A stretch of DNA of 64,000 nt from an uncultured Bacteroidota bacterium (GCA_902826165.1 CADEDV010000001.1:101693-165692), one strand, 5' to 3'; positions 1 to 9,364 are shown, counted from the first letter of the stretch. Notes: generated from the letters alone by a model not told the origin. Program-made: numbers and translations.

Positions 1-2092
1 TCAAACTTACGGCAGTTCCGCCACCCGGCGCTAATTTCAGTTTTAAAAGTGTTTTACTATCCACCAGGAATTTTTCAATTACATAAGCTTCCGGGTTCGT
101 ACTCCAGTCAGCATTATCAGCATCCCGGTAAATGGTTGCTACATATTTCTTACCTGCATCTAAAAAATCAAGTGAAGAAACCAGGTTTCTTGCATTCTCA
201 TCGGTAATAGCACCCAGGAACCAATTGGGACTTCCTTTTGCTTTCCGGGCCATGATGATATAATCACCAGGCTCTGCATCCGGCACCCTTGTTTCATCCC
301 AGTCGACCGCCACATCTTTGATAAACTGGAGTGCATCTGGTTTTGCTTCATAATTCTCGGGCAGGTCAGCTGCCATTTGCAAGGGGCTGTACATGGTTAC
401 ATATAAAGCCAGTTGTTTAGCTAACGTAGTATGCACCTGTTCTTTCTTCTCTGCATTATAATAACTCATCTTGATTTTAAAGATACCCGGTGTATAATCC
501 ATGGGCCCGCCCATGATCCTTGTGAAAGGAAGAATCGTTTCATGATCCGGCATATTACCCACACTCCAGGCGTTGAATTCATTTCCTCTCGCTGCTTCGC
601 TGGCGATCCAGTTAGGGTAAGTGCGGTGCAGACCGGTCAACCGGACAGATTCATGCATATCCACCATGATCTTATAGTCACTTGTTTTTTTCGCCACCCT
701 TTCATAATGACGAACCATCCACTGGCCATCATGATGTTCACCTCTTGGAATGATGCGGCCCACATACCCGGTCTTTACTGAATTGTATCCATTATTATTC
801 ATAAAGCGGTAAGCGGTATCCATCCATCGTTCATAATTGGTAACAGAGGCAGATGTTTCATGGTGCATGATGATCTTCACGCCTTTCTCCTTTGCATAAG
901 CGGATAACTCTTTTACATCAAAATCAGGATAGGGAGTCACAAAATCAAACACATCTTCTTTCCATTGACCAAACCAGTCTTCCCAGCCTGTATTCCATCC
1001 TTCCACCAGCACACCCTGGAAACCATGTTTAGCGGCGAAATCAATATATCTTTTTACGTTAGCCGTGTTGGCACCATGCGGCACTTTAGTTGCCTGTTGA
1101 GAACCCACCTGGCTGCCACTGTAATCCCAACTTGATTTACCGACATGCATTTCCCACCATACACCTACAAATTTTTGAGGCTTGATCCAGGATTCATCTT
1201 TGATCACAGAGGGTTCGTTCAGGTTCAGGATCAGCCTTGAGGTAAGAATATTACCTGCTTTATTACTGACAATGATCGTACGCCAGGGTGTTTTGGCCGG
1301 GGTCTGTAAGTAAGCTTTGTTACCTGTTGCATCAGGAACGAGGTGGGCATTGAAGATGAGTGAACTTTTATCCATCACTAAATTCAGTGCAGGGTAATTC
1401 ACCAGTGCTGCTTCATGGATATTAATATATAAACCATCAGCTGATTTCATCATCAACGGGGTTTGTGTGGCATTCTTGTCAAAAAATGTTTTGGCATGAA
1501 TCTCCTGGGCTTTACCGCCACCTGTTGCATCAATGGCAGTTAAGGAAGTGGTATAATAGCCGTATTCATTGGTATCAAAATCCCCGGGAATCCAGAAGGC
1601 TTTGTGATCACCTGCCATCGCAAACTGCGTCAGTTCTTCTCCCACCACAAAGTGGTTTAGTTTTTCCTGCTGTGGAAATTCATACCTGAAACCGACACCA
1701 TCATTGAATACCCGAAATACGATATTCAATTTGATGCCAGAACCAGAGTGGTCTGCTAACTGAAGTACAAGCTGTTTATAATTATTGCGGATAACAGATT
1801 GCTCACCCCAAACCGGTTTCCAGTTTTCATCGGTGGCAGAAGAATCAGCAGAGAGAAGGTTAAACTTAACCAGTGACAGAGCAGGAACATTTAATTTGAA
1901 CCCGAGCCCGGAAGGAGCGATCACTGTTTTTCCTTTATAAAGCACACGATAAATAACGTCGCCGTTATCCCGGTGCATTATACCTAATTGTATGTTCTGA
2001 TCAGGAGACTGAATTGTAATGGACCGTTCAGCATACACAATTTGGGCAAAGAGAACGGCAACAAAGGCAGCAATATTTTTTTTGAAACGCAT
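1..2092 (-). CDS. Glycoside hydrolase family 97 (alpha-glucosidase/alpha-galactosidase type), 3' end cut by window
   Basis: An open frame runs on the minus strand from an ATG at 2092 to base 1 with no stop, about 697 codons, so nearly the whole protein is present. It starts with a signal peptide (MRFKKNIAAFVAVLFA..). An N-terminal beta-sandwich region is followed by a TIM-barrel part with GH97 landmarks: HHETSAS near residue 409, DMHESVRLTGLHRTYPN near 475, and SEARGNEF near 500. The glutamates in these motifs resemble the inverting SusB-type subgroup rather than the retaining Asp-nucleophile subgroup; that is from family memory. The enzyme is probably periplasmic and releases alpha-linked glucose or galactose from oligosaccharides. 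It stands alone here, 35 kb from the galacturonate genes, so a role in pectin breakdown is not shown. Confidence 0.9.
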   Translation of the reverse strand, partial: MRFKKNIAAFVAVLFAQIVYAERSITIQSPDQNIQLGIMHRDNGDVIYRVLYKGKTVIAPSGLGFKLNVPALSLVKFNLLSADSSATDENWKPVWGEQSVIRNNYKQLVLQLADHSGSGIKLNIVFRVFNDGVGFRYEFPQQEKLNHFVVGEELTQFAMAGDHKAFWIPGDFDTNEYGYYTTSLTAIDATGGGKAQEIHAKTFFDKNATQTPLMMKSADGLYINIHEAALVNYPALNLVMDKSSLIFNAHLVPDATGNKAYLQTPAKTPWRTIIVSNKAGNILTSRLILNLNEPSVIKDESWIKPQKFVGVWWEMHVGKSSWDYSGSQVGSQQATKVPHGANTANVKRYIDFAAKHGFQGVLVEGWNTGWEDWFGQWKEDVFDFVTPYPDFDVKELSAYAKEKGVKIIMHHETSASVTNYERWMDTAYRFMNNNGYNSVKTGYVGRIIPRGEHHDGQWMVRHYERVAKKTSDYKIMVDMHESVRLTGLHRTYPNWIASEAARGNEFNAWSVGNMPDHETILPFTRIMGGPMDYTPGIFKIKMSYYNAEKKEQVHTTLAKQLALYVTMYSPLQMAADLPENYEAKPDALQFIKDVAVDWDETRVPDAEPGDYIIMARKAKGSPNWFLGAITDENARNLVSSLDFLDAGKKYVATIYRDADNADWSTNPEAYVIEKFLVDSKTLLKLKLAPGGGTAVSL

Positions 2093-2132
2093 AACCTGGA
2101 ATTTAGGCCATGAAGGTAGGAACAATGTGTAA

Positions 2133-2149
2133 ATACAACACTGTTGTAT
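2133..2149. promoter_or_regulatory. Short perfect dyad between GH97 and LOG genes
   Basis: ATACAAC-act-GTTGTAT is a perfect 7-base inverted repeat with a 3-base centre. It lies one base beyond the LOG-family stop codon and about 40 bases before the GH97 start. It could be an operator for the GH97 gene or a weak hairpin; there is no T-tract on the minus strand after it. Confidence 0.35.
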
Positions 2150-2150
2150 A

Positions 2151-2897
2151 TCAGCGTTTCTCAAACAACCACCACAAACGTTTGCGGGGTTTCACTTTGT
2201 AGTTTGTTTTAATGTACTGGCTGATATGTTGCATAGCTTCATCAATACTGTCGGTAACCAGTACCAGGTTCATATCTTCTTTGGAAATAGTACCTTTTTC
2301 AGCCATGTCTTCAATTGTTTCCACCAGTTCCTGGTAATATTCCTTTCCAAAGAGTACAATTGGAAATTGGGAAATCGACTTTGTCTGCACAAGGGTTAGT
2401 GTTTCAAATAATTCATCCATCGTGCCAAAGCCGCCGGGCATGATGATAAAGGCATATGAATATTTTATCAGCAATACTTTACGGATAAAGAAATGCTCAA
2501 AGGTGATAGTTGTTTGCAAATAAGGGTTGGGCCTTTGCTCAAAAGGCAGCTGGATATTACAGCCAACAGAATTGCCGCCATTTTCAAAAGCACCCCGGTT
2601 GGCTGCTTCCATAATACCGGGGCCACCGCCGGTCATGGTGGTAAAACCCGTTTCGGCGATACGCTTACCAAATTCCCTGGCTTGCTGATAATAAGGATGA
2701 TCTTCCTTGAACCGGGCCGAACCAAAAACCGTGATACAGGGGCCGATGAAGTGAAGGGTACGGAATCCTTTTATGAACTGCCTGAATACCCGCCAGGCAA
2801 ACAGTAATTCATAGCTCCTGCTTTTAGGCCCATCCAGGAAAACATGCTCTTTAGAAGGAACGATGGCTTCCGGTATTTGTTTTGTGGTTGCTTCCAT
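2151..2897 (-). CDS. LOG family protein (TIGR00730, cytokinin-riboside phosphoribohydrolase-like)
   Basis: The 248-residue protein has the LOG/lysine-decarboxylase-like Rossmann signature: GSARF near residue 60, TGGGPGIMEAANRGA near 90, and the PGGFGTMDELFE nucleotide-binding motif near 165, preceded by the arginine of FIRKVLL. Proven members hydrolyse nucleoside 5'-monophosphates to the base and ribose 5-phosphate; the old name lysine decarboxylase is misleading. I chose ATG 2897 (MEATTKQ..) because the longer frame from 2948 would run into the divergent xth gene starting at 2938. The two genes share a 40-base intergenic region, so their promoters must overlap or lie inside each other's coding sequence. 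Substrate specificity is not visible. Confidence 0.85.
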   Translation of the reverse strand: MEATTKQIPEAIVPSKEHVFLDGPKSRSYELLFAWRVFRQFIKGFRTLHFIGPCITVFGSARFKEDHPYYQQAREFGKRIAETGFTTMTGGGPGIMEAANRGAFENGGNSVGCNIQLPFEQRPNPYLQTTITFEHFFIRKVLLIKYSYAFIIMPGGFGTMDELFETLTLVQTKSISQFPIVLFGKEYYQELVETIEDMAEKGTISKEDMNLVLVTDSIDEAMQHISQYIKTNYKVKPRKRLWWLFEKR

Positions 2898-2937
2898 ACT
2901 ATGCTGTAAATTGCTTTCCAAATTAAACAATAAAACA

Positions 2938-3705
2938 ATGCGCATCATCAGTTATAATGTTAATGGAATAAGAGCTGCCATTAAAAAGGGATTTATTGAT
3001 TGGGTAAAAACAAACCCGGCGGATGTGATCTGTGTGCAGGAAACAAAGGCAGTAAAAGGCGATGTGGATATAAAGCAGTTCAATGACCTGGGTTATCATG
3101 ATTACTGGTTCAGTGCACAAAAAAAAGGATATAGCGGCGTGGCGGTATTTACCAAGATAAAACCTGATAACGTTGAAATTGGCAATGGTCATACTGCCAG
3201 CGATGATGAAGGAAGGGTGATACAATTAGACTTTGGTGATACCAGGCTGATCAATGCCTATTTCCCTTCTGGTACATCCGGTGACGAAAGACAGGATTTT
3301 AAATATAAATGGCTGGATGAATTTCATACTTACCTGGATAAGCTAAAGAAGAAGTATCCCAAATTAATTTTGTGCGGTGACTATAATATTGCACATACAG
3401 AAACAGATATTCATGACCCTAAAGGCAATAAAAAATCATCTGGTTTTCTCCCGGAGGAAAGAGAATGGATGACAAAATTCCTGGGAAGTGGCTGGATTGA
3501 TACATTCCGCCATTTTCATCCTGAGCCTCATCGTTATAGCTGGTGGAGCCAGCGTTTTCCCTCTGTTCGTTTGCAGAATAAAGGCTGGAGAATTGATTAC
3601 ATAAATGTTACAGAACCTTTAAAAAAGAACCTGAAGGATGCAGAAATATACCCCGATGTCAAACATTCTGACCATTGCCCGGTATATTTAGATATCAAAT
3701 TATAA
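2938..3705 (+). CDS. xth: Exodeoxyribonuclease III (AP endonuclease)
   Basis: A 255-residue protein of the ExoIII/APE1 family: MRIISYNVNGIRAA at the start, VQETKA near residue 38 (metal-binding Glu), GDYNIAH near 150, the RYSWW segment near 200, and the terminal DHCPVYLDI holding the catalytic His. It cleaves the backbone 5' of abasic sites and removes 3'-blocking groups in cytoplasmic base-excision repair. The start at 2938 is the family start; a longer frame from 2863 would add 25 unrelated residues overlapping the divergent LOG gene. Single-gene transcription unit, since the next gene is 77 bases away. Confidence 0.95.
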   Translation: MRIISYNVNGIRAAIKKGFIDWVKTNPADVICVQETKAVKGDVDIKQFNDLGYHDYWFSAQKKGYSGVAVFTKIKPDNVEIGNGHTASDDEGRVIQLDFGDTRLINAYFPSGTSGDERQDFKYKWLDEFHTYLDKLKKKYPKLILCGDYNIAHTETDIHDPKGNKKSSGFLPEEREWMTKFLGSGWIDTFRHFHPEPHRYSWWSQRFPSVRLQNKGWRIDYINVTEPLKKNLKDAEIYPDVKHSDHCPVYLDIKL

Positions 3706-3782
3706 CACTGCCTGCAAACTGAACAGTTATTCCTTTTCCACCATTGTTTTGCTGAAGCAGTATTTCTAAACCAAAATACGCA

Positions 3783-6191
3783 TTGATGGACGGATTAATT
3801 ATTCTGCTCCTTCTTGTACCTGTTGTTTTCCTTATTTTATTGTTAAGTATTCTGAGCCGTTCTGGTGAGCAGAGGCGGTTGCTTGAATCGTTGTATGATA
3901 AAGTAAAGGATCTTACGAATGAAGTGGCCAACCTTCATAAAGAGCTGAAAGAAAAAAGGACAGCATCCTCAACAGAAAGTATAAAACCTCTATGGAAGGA
4001 ACAGCAAAAAGAAGTAGTGATCCCTTCACTGCCTTTGGAGCCGGTTACTGAGATTAAAAAGAAACCTGTCGCAGAACAACCAGCTCCTGTTATTGCCAGT
4101 GATGAAAAAGTCATTACAATTAAAAAGGAAAGTATAGAGCAAAAAATTCCACCTGGCTATACTATGCCGCAACCGAAACAGGCGAAGCAAAACAAGGATA
4201 TAGAAAAATTCATTGGTGAAAATGTGGCCAATAAGATCGGGATTGCTGTGCTGGTGCTCGGTATTTCTTTTTTTGTAAAATATGCTATTGATAAGAACTG
4301 GATCAATGAAGTTGGCCGTGTGATCATTGGGTTGGTAAGTGGTGGTATCCTTATCAGCTTAGCTCACTATTTCAGGAATAGTTACCGCTCATTCAGTTCA
4401 GTGCTGGTGGGAGGAGGGTTGACCGTATTTTATTTCAGTATTGCTTTTGCATTTCATCAATACCACCTGATCGGGCAAACAGCTGCTTTCGTCATCATGG
4501 TGATCATCACTGCATTTGCTATTGTATTATCATTGTTCTATAAACGGCAGGAGCTGGCCGTACTGGCCACTATTGGTGGTTTTATTACTCCTTTTCTTGT
4601 CAGCACCGGGCAGAATAACTATATAGCACTGTTCACTTATTTATGTATTCTCAATGCAGGGCTGATGGTCCTGGCCTGGTTCAAGCGATGGCCTGCTATC
4701 AATACTATTGCCCTGTTCTTTACCACAATCATATTTGGCAGCTGGCTGATCAGGGAATCTTTTTCCAGGGGAGCAGATCTGCCTTATAAAAATGCCCTGC
4801 TCTTTGCTACATTGTTCTATCTATTGTTTGTGGCAATGAATATCATTAACACATTACGTTTGAAAGATAAATTCACAGGGTTTGATTTTATAATTTTATT
4901 AAGCACCAACTTTCTCTATTACGGAGCTGGCATGATAGCACTTGATTACTGGAACGGGGGAGTTTACCAGGGATTGTTTACAGGATTGTTAGGCGTCTTC
5001 AACATGCTCTTAGCTGCCTTCTTTTATAAAAAGAATAGTGCTGACCGGAATTTTGTATTCCTGCTGATCGGCCTGGCAGTGACATTTATTTCTTTAGTGG
5101 CCCCCGTTGAGTTCAATGGTAATCATATCGTATTATTCTGGGCGGCGGAATCAGTTGTATTACTATGGCTGTACCAGCGGTCATCCATCAGCCTGCTCAA
5201 ATTTGCATCCGGGCTGGTATTGCTGTTGATGTTATTCAGCTTGCTGGTCAACTGGTCGGATATTTATTTATCAGGAACAATACTGTTACCCGTGCTGTTA
5301 AACAAAGGGTTTATAACTACAGTGGTGGCAGCAGGGGCGTTATTTAGCTATTATGCACTGATGAAAAAAGAAACAGCAGTCTTGTTCTACGGACAGTTCT
5401 CAGCGGCTATTATCCGAAAAATTGTTTTGATCGTAGCTGTACTGGTGGCCTATCTTGCAGGGATACTTGAAATATACTACCAGTTTGCTACCCGCTACAC
5501 GGAAGCACCGGTATTCCTGGTCTACCTGCAGCTGTATTCTTTTTTATTTACAGCTTTATTGTTATTCCTGTTCCGGAAAGACGGTTATCACCCGTTGATG
5601 CGGTTTCTGCTGACTGGCTTTTGTTTTGTATTTTATCTATTCAGTCTTCCTGCCTTGTATGATGTTTCCCTTTCTTTATTTGAAACAAACAAAGGGGTTC
5701 TTTTCCTGGCGCATTGGGCCGGTGCGGCGGTATTAGTATGGTTGCTATATGCTGTAATCGCCTATATTTTTAATGATACCGGTAATAAATGGAAGGAGCA
5801 TAAGCCAGCTTTTACCTGGGTAGCGGCAGCCGGTATTATTATTTTATTCAGTGCAGAAATGTATCATATTGTATTATGGACGAATTACCAGGATGCAACT
5901 GACTGGTCGTGGTATGAGAACCTTTATTATAAAGCCATGCTCAGTATTCTTTGGGGTGTTTGCTCATTTGCGATAATGTGGCTGGGAATGAAAATGAATT
6001 TTCGACCGTTGCGGATCATTTCATTGTCGCTGTTTACGGTTACTTTATTGAAATTATTCTTCTATGACATCATCAATATCCCGCCGGGAGGGAAGATTGC
6101 TGCTTTTATCCTCTTGGGTGTATTATTGCTAGTGATTTCTTTTATGTACCAGCGGCTGAAAAAGATGATCATTGATAATAAGGGGGAATAA
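3783..6191 (+). CDS. DUF2339 polytopic membrane protein
   Basis: An 802-residue integral membrane protein. It begins with one transmembrane helix (LIILLLLVPVVFLILLLSIL), a short coiled coil (about residues 25-60), a charged linker rich in Lys, Glu and Pro (60-135), then a conserved block KFIGENVANKIGIAVLVLGISFFVKYAIDKNWI and roughly twenty or more hydrophobic segments to the C-terminus. This is the DUF2339 architecture. The family has no established function. It is followed after 20 bases by the DUF4286 gene on the same strand, so the two are probably co-transcribed. Confidence 0.85.
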   Translation: MMDGLIILLLLVPVVFLILLLSILSRSGEQRRLLESLYDKVKDLTNEVANLHKELKEKRTASSTESIKPLWKEQQKEVVIPSLPLEPVTEIKKKPVAEQPAPVIASDEKVITIKKESIEQKIPPGYTMPQPKQAKQNKDIEKFIGENVANKIGIAVLVLGISFFVKYAIDKNWINEVGRVIIGLVSGGILISLAHYFRNSYRSFSSVLVGGGLTVFYFSIAFAFHQYHLIGQTAAFVIMVIITAFAIVLSLFYKRQELAVLATIGGFITPFLVSTGQNNYIALFTYLCILNAGLMVLAWFKRWPAINTIALFFTTIIFGSWLIRESFSRGADLPYKNALLFATLFYLLFVAMNIINTLRLKDKFTGFDFIILLSTNFLYYGAGMIALDYWNGGVYQGLFTGLLGVFNMLLAAFFYKKNSADRNFVFLLIGLAVTFISLVAPVEFNGNHIVLFWAAESVVLLWLYQRSSISLLKFASGLVLLLMLFSLLVNWSDIYLSGTILLPVLLNKGFITTVVAAGALFSYYALMKKETAVLFYGQFSAAIIRKIVLIVAVLVAYLAGILEIYYQFATRYTEAPVFLVYLQLYSFLFTALLLFLFRKDGYHPLMRFLLTGFCFVFYLFSLPALYDVSLSLFETNKGVLFLAHWAGAAVLVWLLYAVIAYIFNDTGNKWKEHKPAFTWVAAAGIIILFSAEMYHIVLWTNYQDATDWSWYENLYYKAMLSILWGVCSFAIMWLGMKMNFRPLRIISLSLFTVTLLKLFFYDIINIPPGGKIAAFILLGVLLLVISFMYQRLKKMIIDNKGE

Positions 6192-6211
6192 CTTATTAAT
6201 TTTGTGCTACC

Positions 6212-6517
6212 ATGTTTATTTATAATGTAACCGTCAAAACAGATCATACTATTGCAGCTGACTGGCTGCAATGGATGAAGACTGAACATATTCCTGAAAT
6301 TATCGGCACGGGTTGTTTTACACATGCAGTTATCCTGCACCTGGTTGAGTCCGACGATGCAGAGGGTATAACCTATGCTGTACAATATCATACCGAAAGC
6401 AAAGCCCTGTATAACCGCTACATTGAGCAGTTTGCAGAAACGATGAGAAAGAAGGCCACGGATAAATGGGCCAATAAATTCATTGCATTCCGCACGGTAA
6501 TGCAGGTTGTGAATTGA
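6212..6517 (+). CDS. DUF4286 family protein
   Basis: A 101-residue soluble protein, MFIYNVTVKTDHTIAADWLQWMKTEHIP.., matching the small DUF4286 family of Bacteroidota with its alpha-beta ferredoxin-like pattern. No signal peptide or membrane segment. No function is known. It sits 20 bases behind the DUF2339 gene and ends about 300 bases before HU. Confidence 0.8.
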   Translation: MFIYNVTVKTDHTIAADWLQWMKTEHIPEIIGTGCFTHAVILHLVESDDAEGITYAVQYHTESKALYNRYIEQFAETMRKKATDKWANKFIAFRTVMQVVN

Positions 6518-6611
6518 GTGTGCAAAAGAATAAATAGTTGTTTTGAGGCTACACAAACAGTTGTATATTCCCCGCAAACCCTTGCCCGGCCTGAATTCTA
6601 CAACACGTCTT

Positions 6612-6657
6612 CTGAAAACGGCTGTGGTAGCGGCTTTCAGCAAACCATTATTTTTTT
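6612..6657 (+). terminator. Candidate terminator after DUF4286
   Basis: CTGAAA (6612-6617) pairs with TTTCAG (6635-6640) around a G/C-rich loop, followed by a run of T at 6650-6657. The stem is short, so this is tentative. The rest of 6518-6811 shows only the HU promoter and no convincing gene. Confidence 0.35.
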
Positions 6658-6749
6658 ATCAACAAATCCTGAAAATCAGAACAGGCTAAAATCCTTGCCC
6701 CTCGCGGCTTCGGTGTGATTTTACAACAATCAGGAGAGAATAAAAATTT

Positions 6750-6779
6750 TTTGATGGTATGAAAAAGCATCTAAATTTG
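6750..6779 (+). promoter_or_regulatory. Bacteroidota-type promoter of the HU gene
   Basis: TTTG at 6750-6753 and TAAATTTG at 6772-6779, spaced 18 bases, fit the Bacteroidota primary sigma consensus (TTTG, about 19 bases, TAnnTTTG). The expected leader before the HU start at 6812 is about 25 bases. Confidence 0.75.
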
Positions 6780-6811
6780 TCGCCGTTACTAAAACACTTA
6801 AAATATAAATC

Positions 6812-7081
6812 ATGAACAAAGCTGAATTGATTGCTAAAGTATCTGAAGATGCAGCCATCACTAAAACCCAGGCCAACGCAGCACTGGATTCTTTTGTAGA
6901 AGCAGTAACCAAAACATTGAAAGGTGGTGGTAAAGTAACCCTGGTGGGTTTCGGTACTTTCTCCGTATCTAAAAGAGCTGCCCGTAATGGCCGCAATCCC
7001 CAGACTGGTGAGGTAATTAAGATCAAAGCAAGAAAAGTGGCCAAATTCAAAGCCGGAAAAGAACTTTCTGCTAAACTGTAA
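6812..7081 (+). CDS. hup: DNA-binding protein HU
   Basis: An 89-residue HU/IHF-family protein beginning MNKAELIAKVSEDAAITKTQANAALDSFV and ending AGKELSAKL, with the beta-arm segment GRNPQTGEVIKIKA around residues 58-70. It binds and bends DNA as a homodimer and helps compact the nucleoid. It has its own promoter (6750-6779) and a hairpin terminator just behind it, so it is monocistronic and likely highly expressed. Confidence 0.97.
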   Translation: MNKAELIAKVSEDAAITKTQANAALDSFVEAVTKTLKGGGKVTLVGFGTFSVSKRAARNGRNPQTGEVIKIKARKVAKFKAGKELSAKL

Positions 7082-7098
7082 TGGCTCTTAACCGTATT

Positions 7099-7136
7099 AA
7101 AAGCTCCTTCTCGTCTGTATGGGATGGGGCTTTTTA
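7099..7136 (+). terminator. Terminator of HU
   Basis: AAAAGCTCC (7099-7107) pairs with GGGGCTTTT (7126-7134) with one G-T pair, ending in a T-run. It lies 18 bases after the HU stop. Confidence 0.75.
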
Positions 7137-7148
7137 GTTATAACACTG

Positions 7149-7156
7149 TATTTTTG
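7149..7156 (+). promoter_or_regulatory. Candidate -7 element for the bTHX gene
   Basis: TATTTTTG fits TAnnTTTG and lies 30 bases before the bTHX start. A clear -33 TTTG at the right distance is not visible; the T-run of the HU terminator occupies that place. Confidence 0.45.
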
Positions 7157-7186
7157 CACTTTCAATCAATCTAAAAAAATAATACC

Positions 7187-7306
7187 ATGGGCAGAGGAGA
7201 TAAAAAAACAGCAAAAGGCAAACGCTTTAAAGGTTCTTTTGGTAAAAGTCGCCCGGCTGTTTCACCGGCTTCTAAAAAGAAGGCTGTAGCTAAGAAGGCT
7301 AAATAA
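7187..7306 (+). CDS. Small ribosomal subunit protein bTHX
   Basis: A 39-residue, very basic peptide starting MGRGDKKTAKGKRFKGSFGK and ending in an Ala/Lys tail. The MGRGDKKT..KGK.F.GS.GK.RP pattern is that of bacterial 30S protein THX, which sits in the head of the small subunit. It lies between the HU terminator and a strong hairpin, with its own TAnnTTTG element upstream. It is short enough to be missed by length-filtered gene calling. Confidence 0.9.
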   Translation: MGRGDKKTAKGKRFKGSFGKSRPAVSPASKKKAVAKKAK

Positions 7307-7315
7307 GCTATTGCG

Positions 7316-7355
7316 TTGATAAGTTGGTAAGCAATAAGCCTTATCAACTTATCAA
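7316..7355. terminator. Bidirectional hairpin between bTHX and the coiled-coil gene
   Basis: TTGATAAGTTGGTAAG (7316-7331) pairs with CTTATCAACTTATCAA (7340-7355) over 16 bases with one G-T pair and an 8-base loop. It lies 10 bases after the bTHX stop and 83 bases after the stop of the converging minus-strand gene. There is no long T-run, so termination efficiency is uncertain. Confidence 0.65.
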
Positions 7356-7438
7356 TATTACCTGCTCAGGGAGCCAGTCTCTCCATTTTTCCGTTATTCA
7401 GCAAGGGATATAGTTTCTGGTCATTCAACCTGCTGGGG

Positions 7439-8455
7439 TCAGCCCTTACGCATCAGTTTATCTCTTTCTTCGGCTACTACATTGAGCATGCTTTCCAGTT
7501 CACCGATCCGTTTGATCTGGCTTTCTAGCCGTTTATTGGCATCCGAAACGGCCTGCAGATCGTTGTTTAATTCTTCAAGATAAGAAACCCGTTTCTGTAA
7601 TTGCTGGCGGTGGAAATGTGCATCTTTGAATTTGTCCTCTGTTTCTGCGAGTAAGGATTGCAATTCCCTGTTCTCACTGCTCAGGGCATTTAGTTTGGTT
7701 CGTTGCTCTTCAAAATCACGGCTCATTTTAATATGCTCTTCCTTCAGGTCCTCGTATTCAAGATTGATATTTTTGGAAGAACTGACCTGTGATTCCAGTT
7801 TCTGTATCTTTTCCTGCAGCGTATTGAATTCCAGGTAAGCATTATCCAGCATGGAGGTCATCTCCTTTGATAAATGGGCTTTTTGCCGGGTGTTGTTGAT
7901 CTCCTGTTCTTTTTGAGAAAGCATGGACCGCAGGTCTTCGATCTGGTTATACAGCTCTTCGTTATCCTTTAATATCTCTTTTTGTTTTTCTTCGGTCTCT
8001 TTAATGATATCAATATTGCTTAGTAGCTGGTTGATCTTTTCATTGTGCTCAATAAGGCTGTTTTGCGCCTGCCGGAGTTGCTCATAATAATTGATCTTAT
8101 CAGTATGAGATCCGGAAGATAGTTGAGGCGTGGTTTTCCTGGCTGCTTCCAGCTCCTGTTGTAATTTCTTATTCTGTTTTTTGGATTCTTCTGCTTCGAT
8201 CAGGTATATCTTGCTGTTCTCTTCTGCTTCTTCCAGTTGCTGGCGCAGGGAACTGAGTTCTTTATCCTTTATTTCAACATCGTTGAAATATTTCATTTTC
8301 CATTCATTCAGGTCCTGTTCGTTCTTTTTGGGTTCTGTAAAGGTGGATTTCAGGTTTCGGCGGCTGGTAATAAAGAAGTGTATCGTAATACCCAGTACGA
8401 TTGCAAAAAATACCAGTAAAATGATCTCTACAATAGAGAGGGAAAGGTTCGCCAT
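7439..8455 (-). CDS. Membrane-anchored coiled-coil protein of unknown function
   Basis: A 338-residue protein with a single N-terminal membrane helix (about residues 8-30, IVEIILLVFFAIVLGITIHFFI) followed by a short basic stretch and near-continuous coiled coil from about 40 to 335, rich in Glu, Gln, Lys and Leu. No enzyme motif is visible. The layout suggests a structural or scaffolding protein facing the cytoplasm, but no family could be assigned. It lies downstream of pyrH on the same strand, but a hairpin with a T-run separates them. Confidence 0.8.
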   Translation of the reverse strand: MANLSLSIVEIILLVFFAIVLGITIHFFITSRRNLKSTFTEPKKNEQDLNEWKMKYFNDVEIKDKELSSLRQQLEEAEENSKIYLIEAEESKKQNKKLQQELEAARKTTPQLSSGSHTDKINYYEQLRQAQNSLIEHNEKINQLLSNIDIIKETEEKQKEILKDNEELYNQIEDLRSMLSQKEQEINNTRQKAHLSKEMTSMLDNAYLEFNTLQEKIQKLESQVSSSKNINLEYEDLKEEHIKMSRDFEEQRTKLNALSSENRELQSLLAETEDKFKDAHFHRQQLQKRVSYLEELNNDLQAVSDANKRLESQIKRIGELESMLNVVAEERDKLMRKG

Positions 8456-8476
8456 AACAAGTAACGTACGATTTCT

Positions 8477-8514
8477 AAACTATTAAAAAATGGGCAGAAA
8501 GCCCTCAATAGTTT
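8477..8514 (-). terminator. Terminator of pyrH
   Basis: Read on the minus strand, AAACTATT and GGGC pair with GCCC and AATAGTTT; the inner stem (8492-8495 with 8501-8504) is followed by six T. It lies about 77 bases after the pyrH stop. Confidence 0.65.
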
Positions 8515-8590
8515 TTCACAGGTGGGTGGTAACGGGCTGACGCAAGATAGCCTTTACTGTGCATTATTATTATAGTAAATCTACGATGGG

Positions 8591-9304
8591 TCAGCCTTTT
8601 ACGAGGGTGCCGACCTTTTCTCCGGTCACAACCCGGCGCAGGTTGCCTTCCTTGTTCATATCAAAGACAATGATGGGGAGGTTATTTTCCATACATAAAG
8701 TGAAGGCGGTCATGTCCATTACCTTCAATTGCTGGGAGAGACATTCCTGGAAAGTGATGGTATTATATTTAGTGGCAGAGGGATCTTTTTCAGGATCAGC
8801 ATTGTAAATGCCATCCACCCGGGTGCCTTTCAGGATCACATCAGCATTGATCTCGATAGCTCTTAAGGAACCTGCTGTATCAGTTGTGAAATAGGGGTTA
8901 CCGGTGCCGGCCCCGAAAATGACCACTCTTCCTTTTTCTACGTGGCGGATAGCCCTGCGGCGGATATACGGTTCTGCGATCTGCTCCATTTTAATAGCAC
9001 TCTGCAAACGGGTATACACCCCGATTCTTTCCAAACCAGCCTGCAATGCCATGCCGTTGATAACGGTGGCCAGCATGCCCATATAATCACCATGTGCTCT
9101 TTCAATGCCTGTTTCGGCTTCATTCATACCGCGGTAGATATTGCCGCCGCCAATAACAATGGCGACCTGCACGCCTAATTCTGTGATCGATTTAATGTCC
9201 TGGGCATATTGGGCAATGACAGAAGTGTCAAATCCAAAACTTTTGTCACCCATTAAAGCCTCGCCGGAAAGTTTGAGCAGAATACGTTTGTACTTAGGAA
9301 GCAT
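8591..9304 (-). CDS. pyrH: UMP kinase
   Basis: A 237-residue amino-acid-kinase-fold protein: [15 protein letters not shown] at the N-terminus, [10 protein letters not shown] near residue 53, the [15 protein letters not shown] segment near 75, and [13 protein letters not shown] near 133. It phosphorylates UMP to UDP with ATP in the cytoplasm and is the hexameric bacterial type. The length is typical. It is followed by a hairpin terminator and is not next to rpsB/tsf in this window. Confidence 0.96.
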   Translation of the reverse strand: MLPKYKRILLKLSGEALMGDKSFGFDTSVIAQYAQDIKSITELGVQVAIVIGGGNIYRGMNEAETGIERAHGDYMGMLATVINGMALQAGLERIGVYTRLQSAIKMEQIAEPYIRRRAIRHVEKGRVVIFGAGTGNPYFTTDTAGSLRAIEINADVILKGTRVDGIYNADPEKDPSATKYNTITFQECLSQQLKVMDMTAFTLCMENNLPIIVFDMNKEGNLRRVVTGEKVGTLVKG

Positions 9305-9364
9305 GCAGTAAATATTTGCGCTGCGAAGATAGGGAAATCGGGTGTTGAAAAAGAGAAAACCAAA

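Noticed and set aside
6062..6643. 193-codon minus-strand ORF
   Set aside because: It is antisense to DUF4286 and the end of DUF2339 and has no recognisable domain; codon content looks like a shadow.
6518..6718. 66-codon plus-strand ORF beginning right after DUF4286
   Set aside because: Its composition is unlike a real protein (many Thr, Ser, Asn and Cys without pattern), it spans a candidate terminator, and it resembles no known family.
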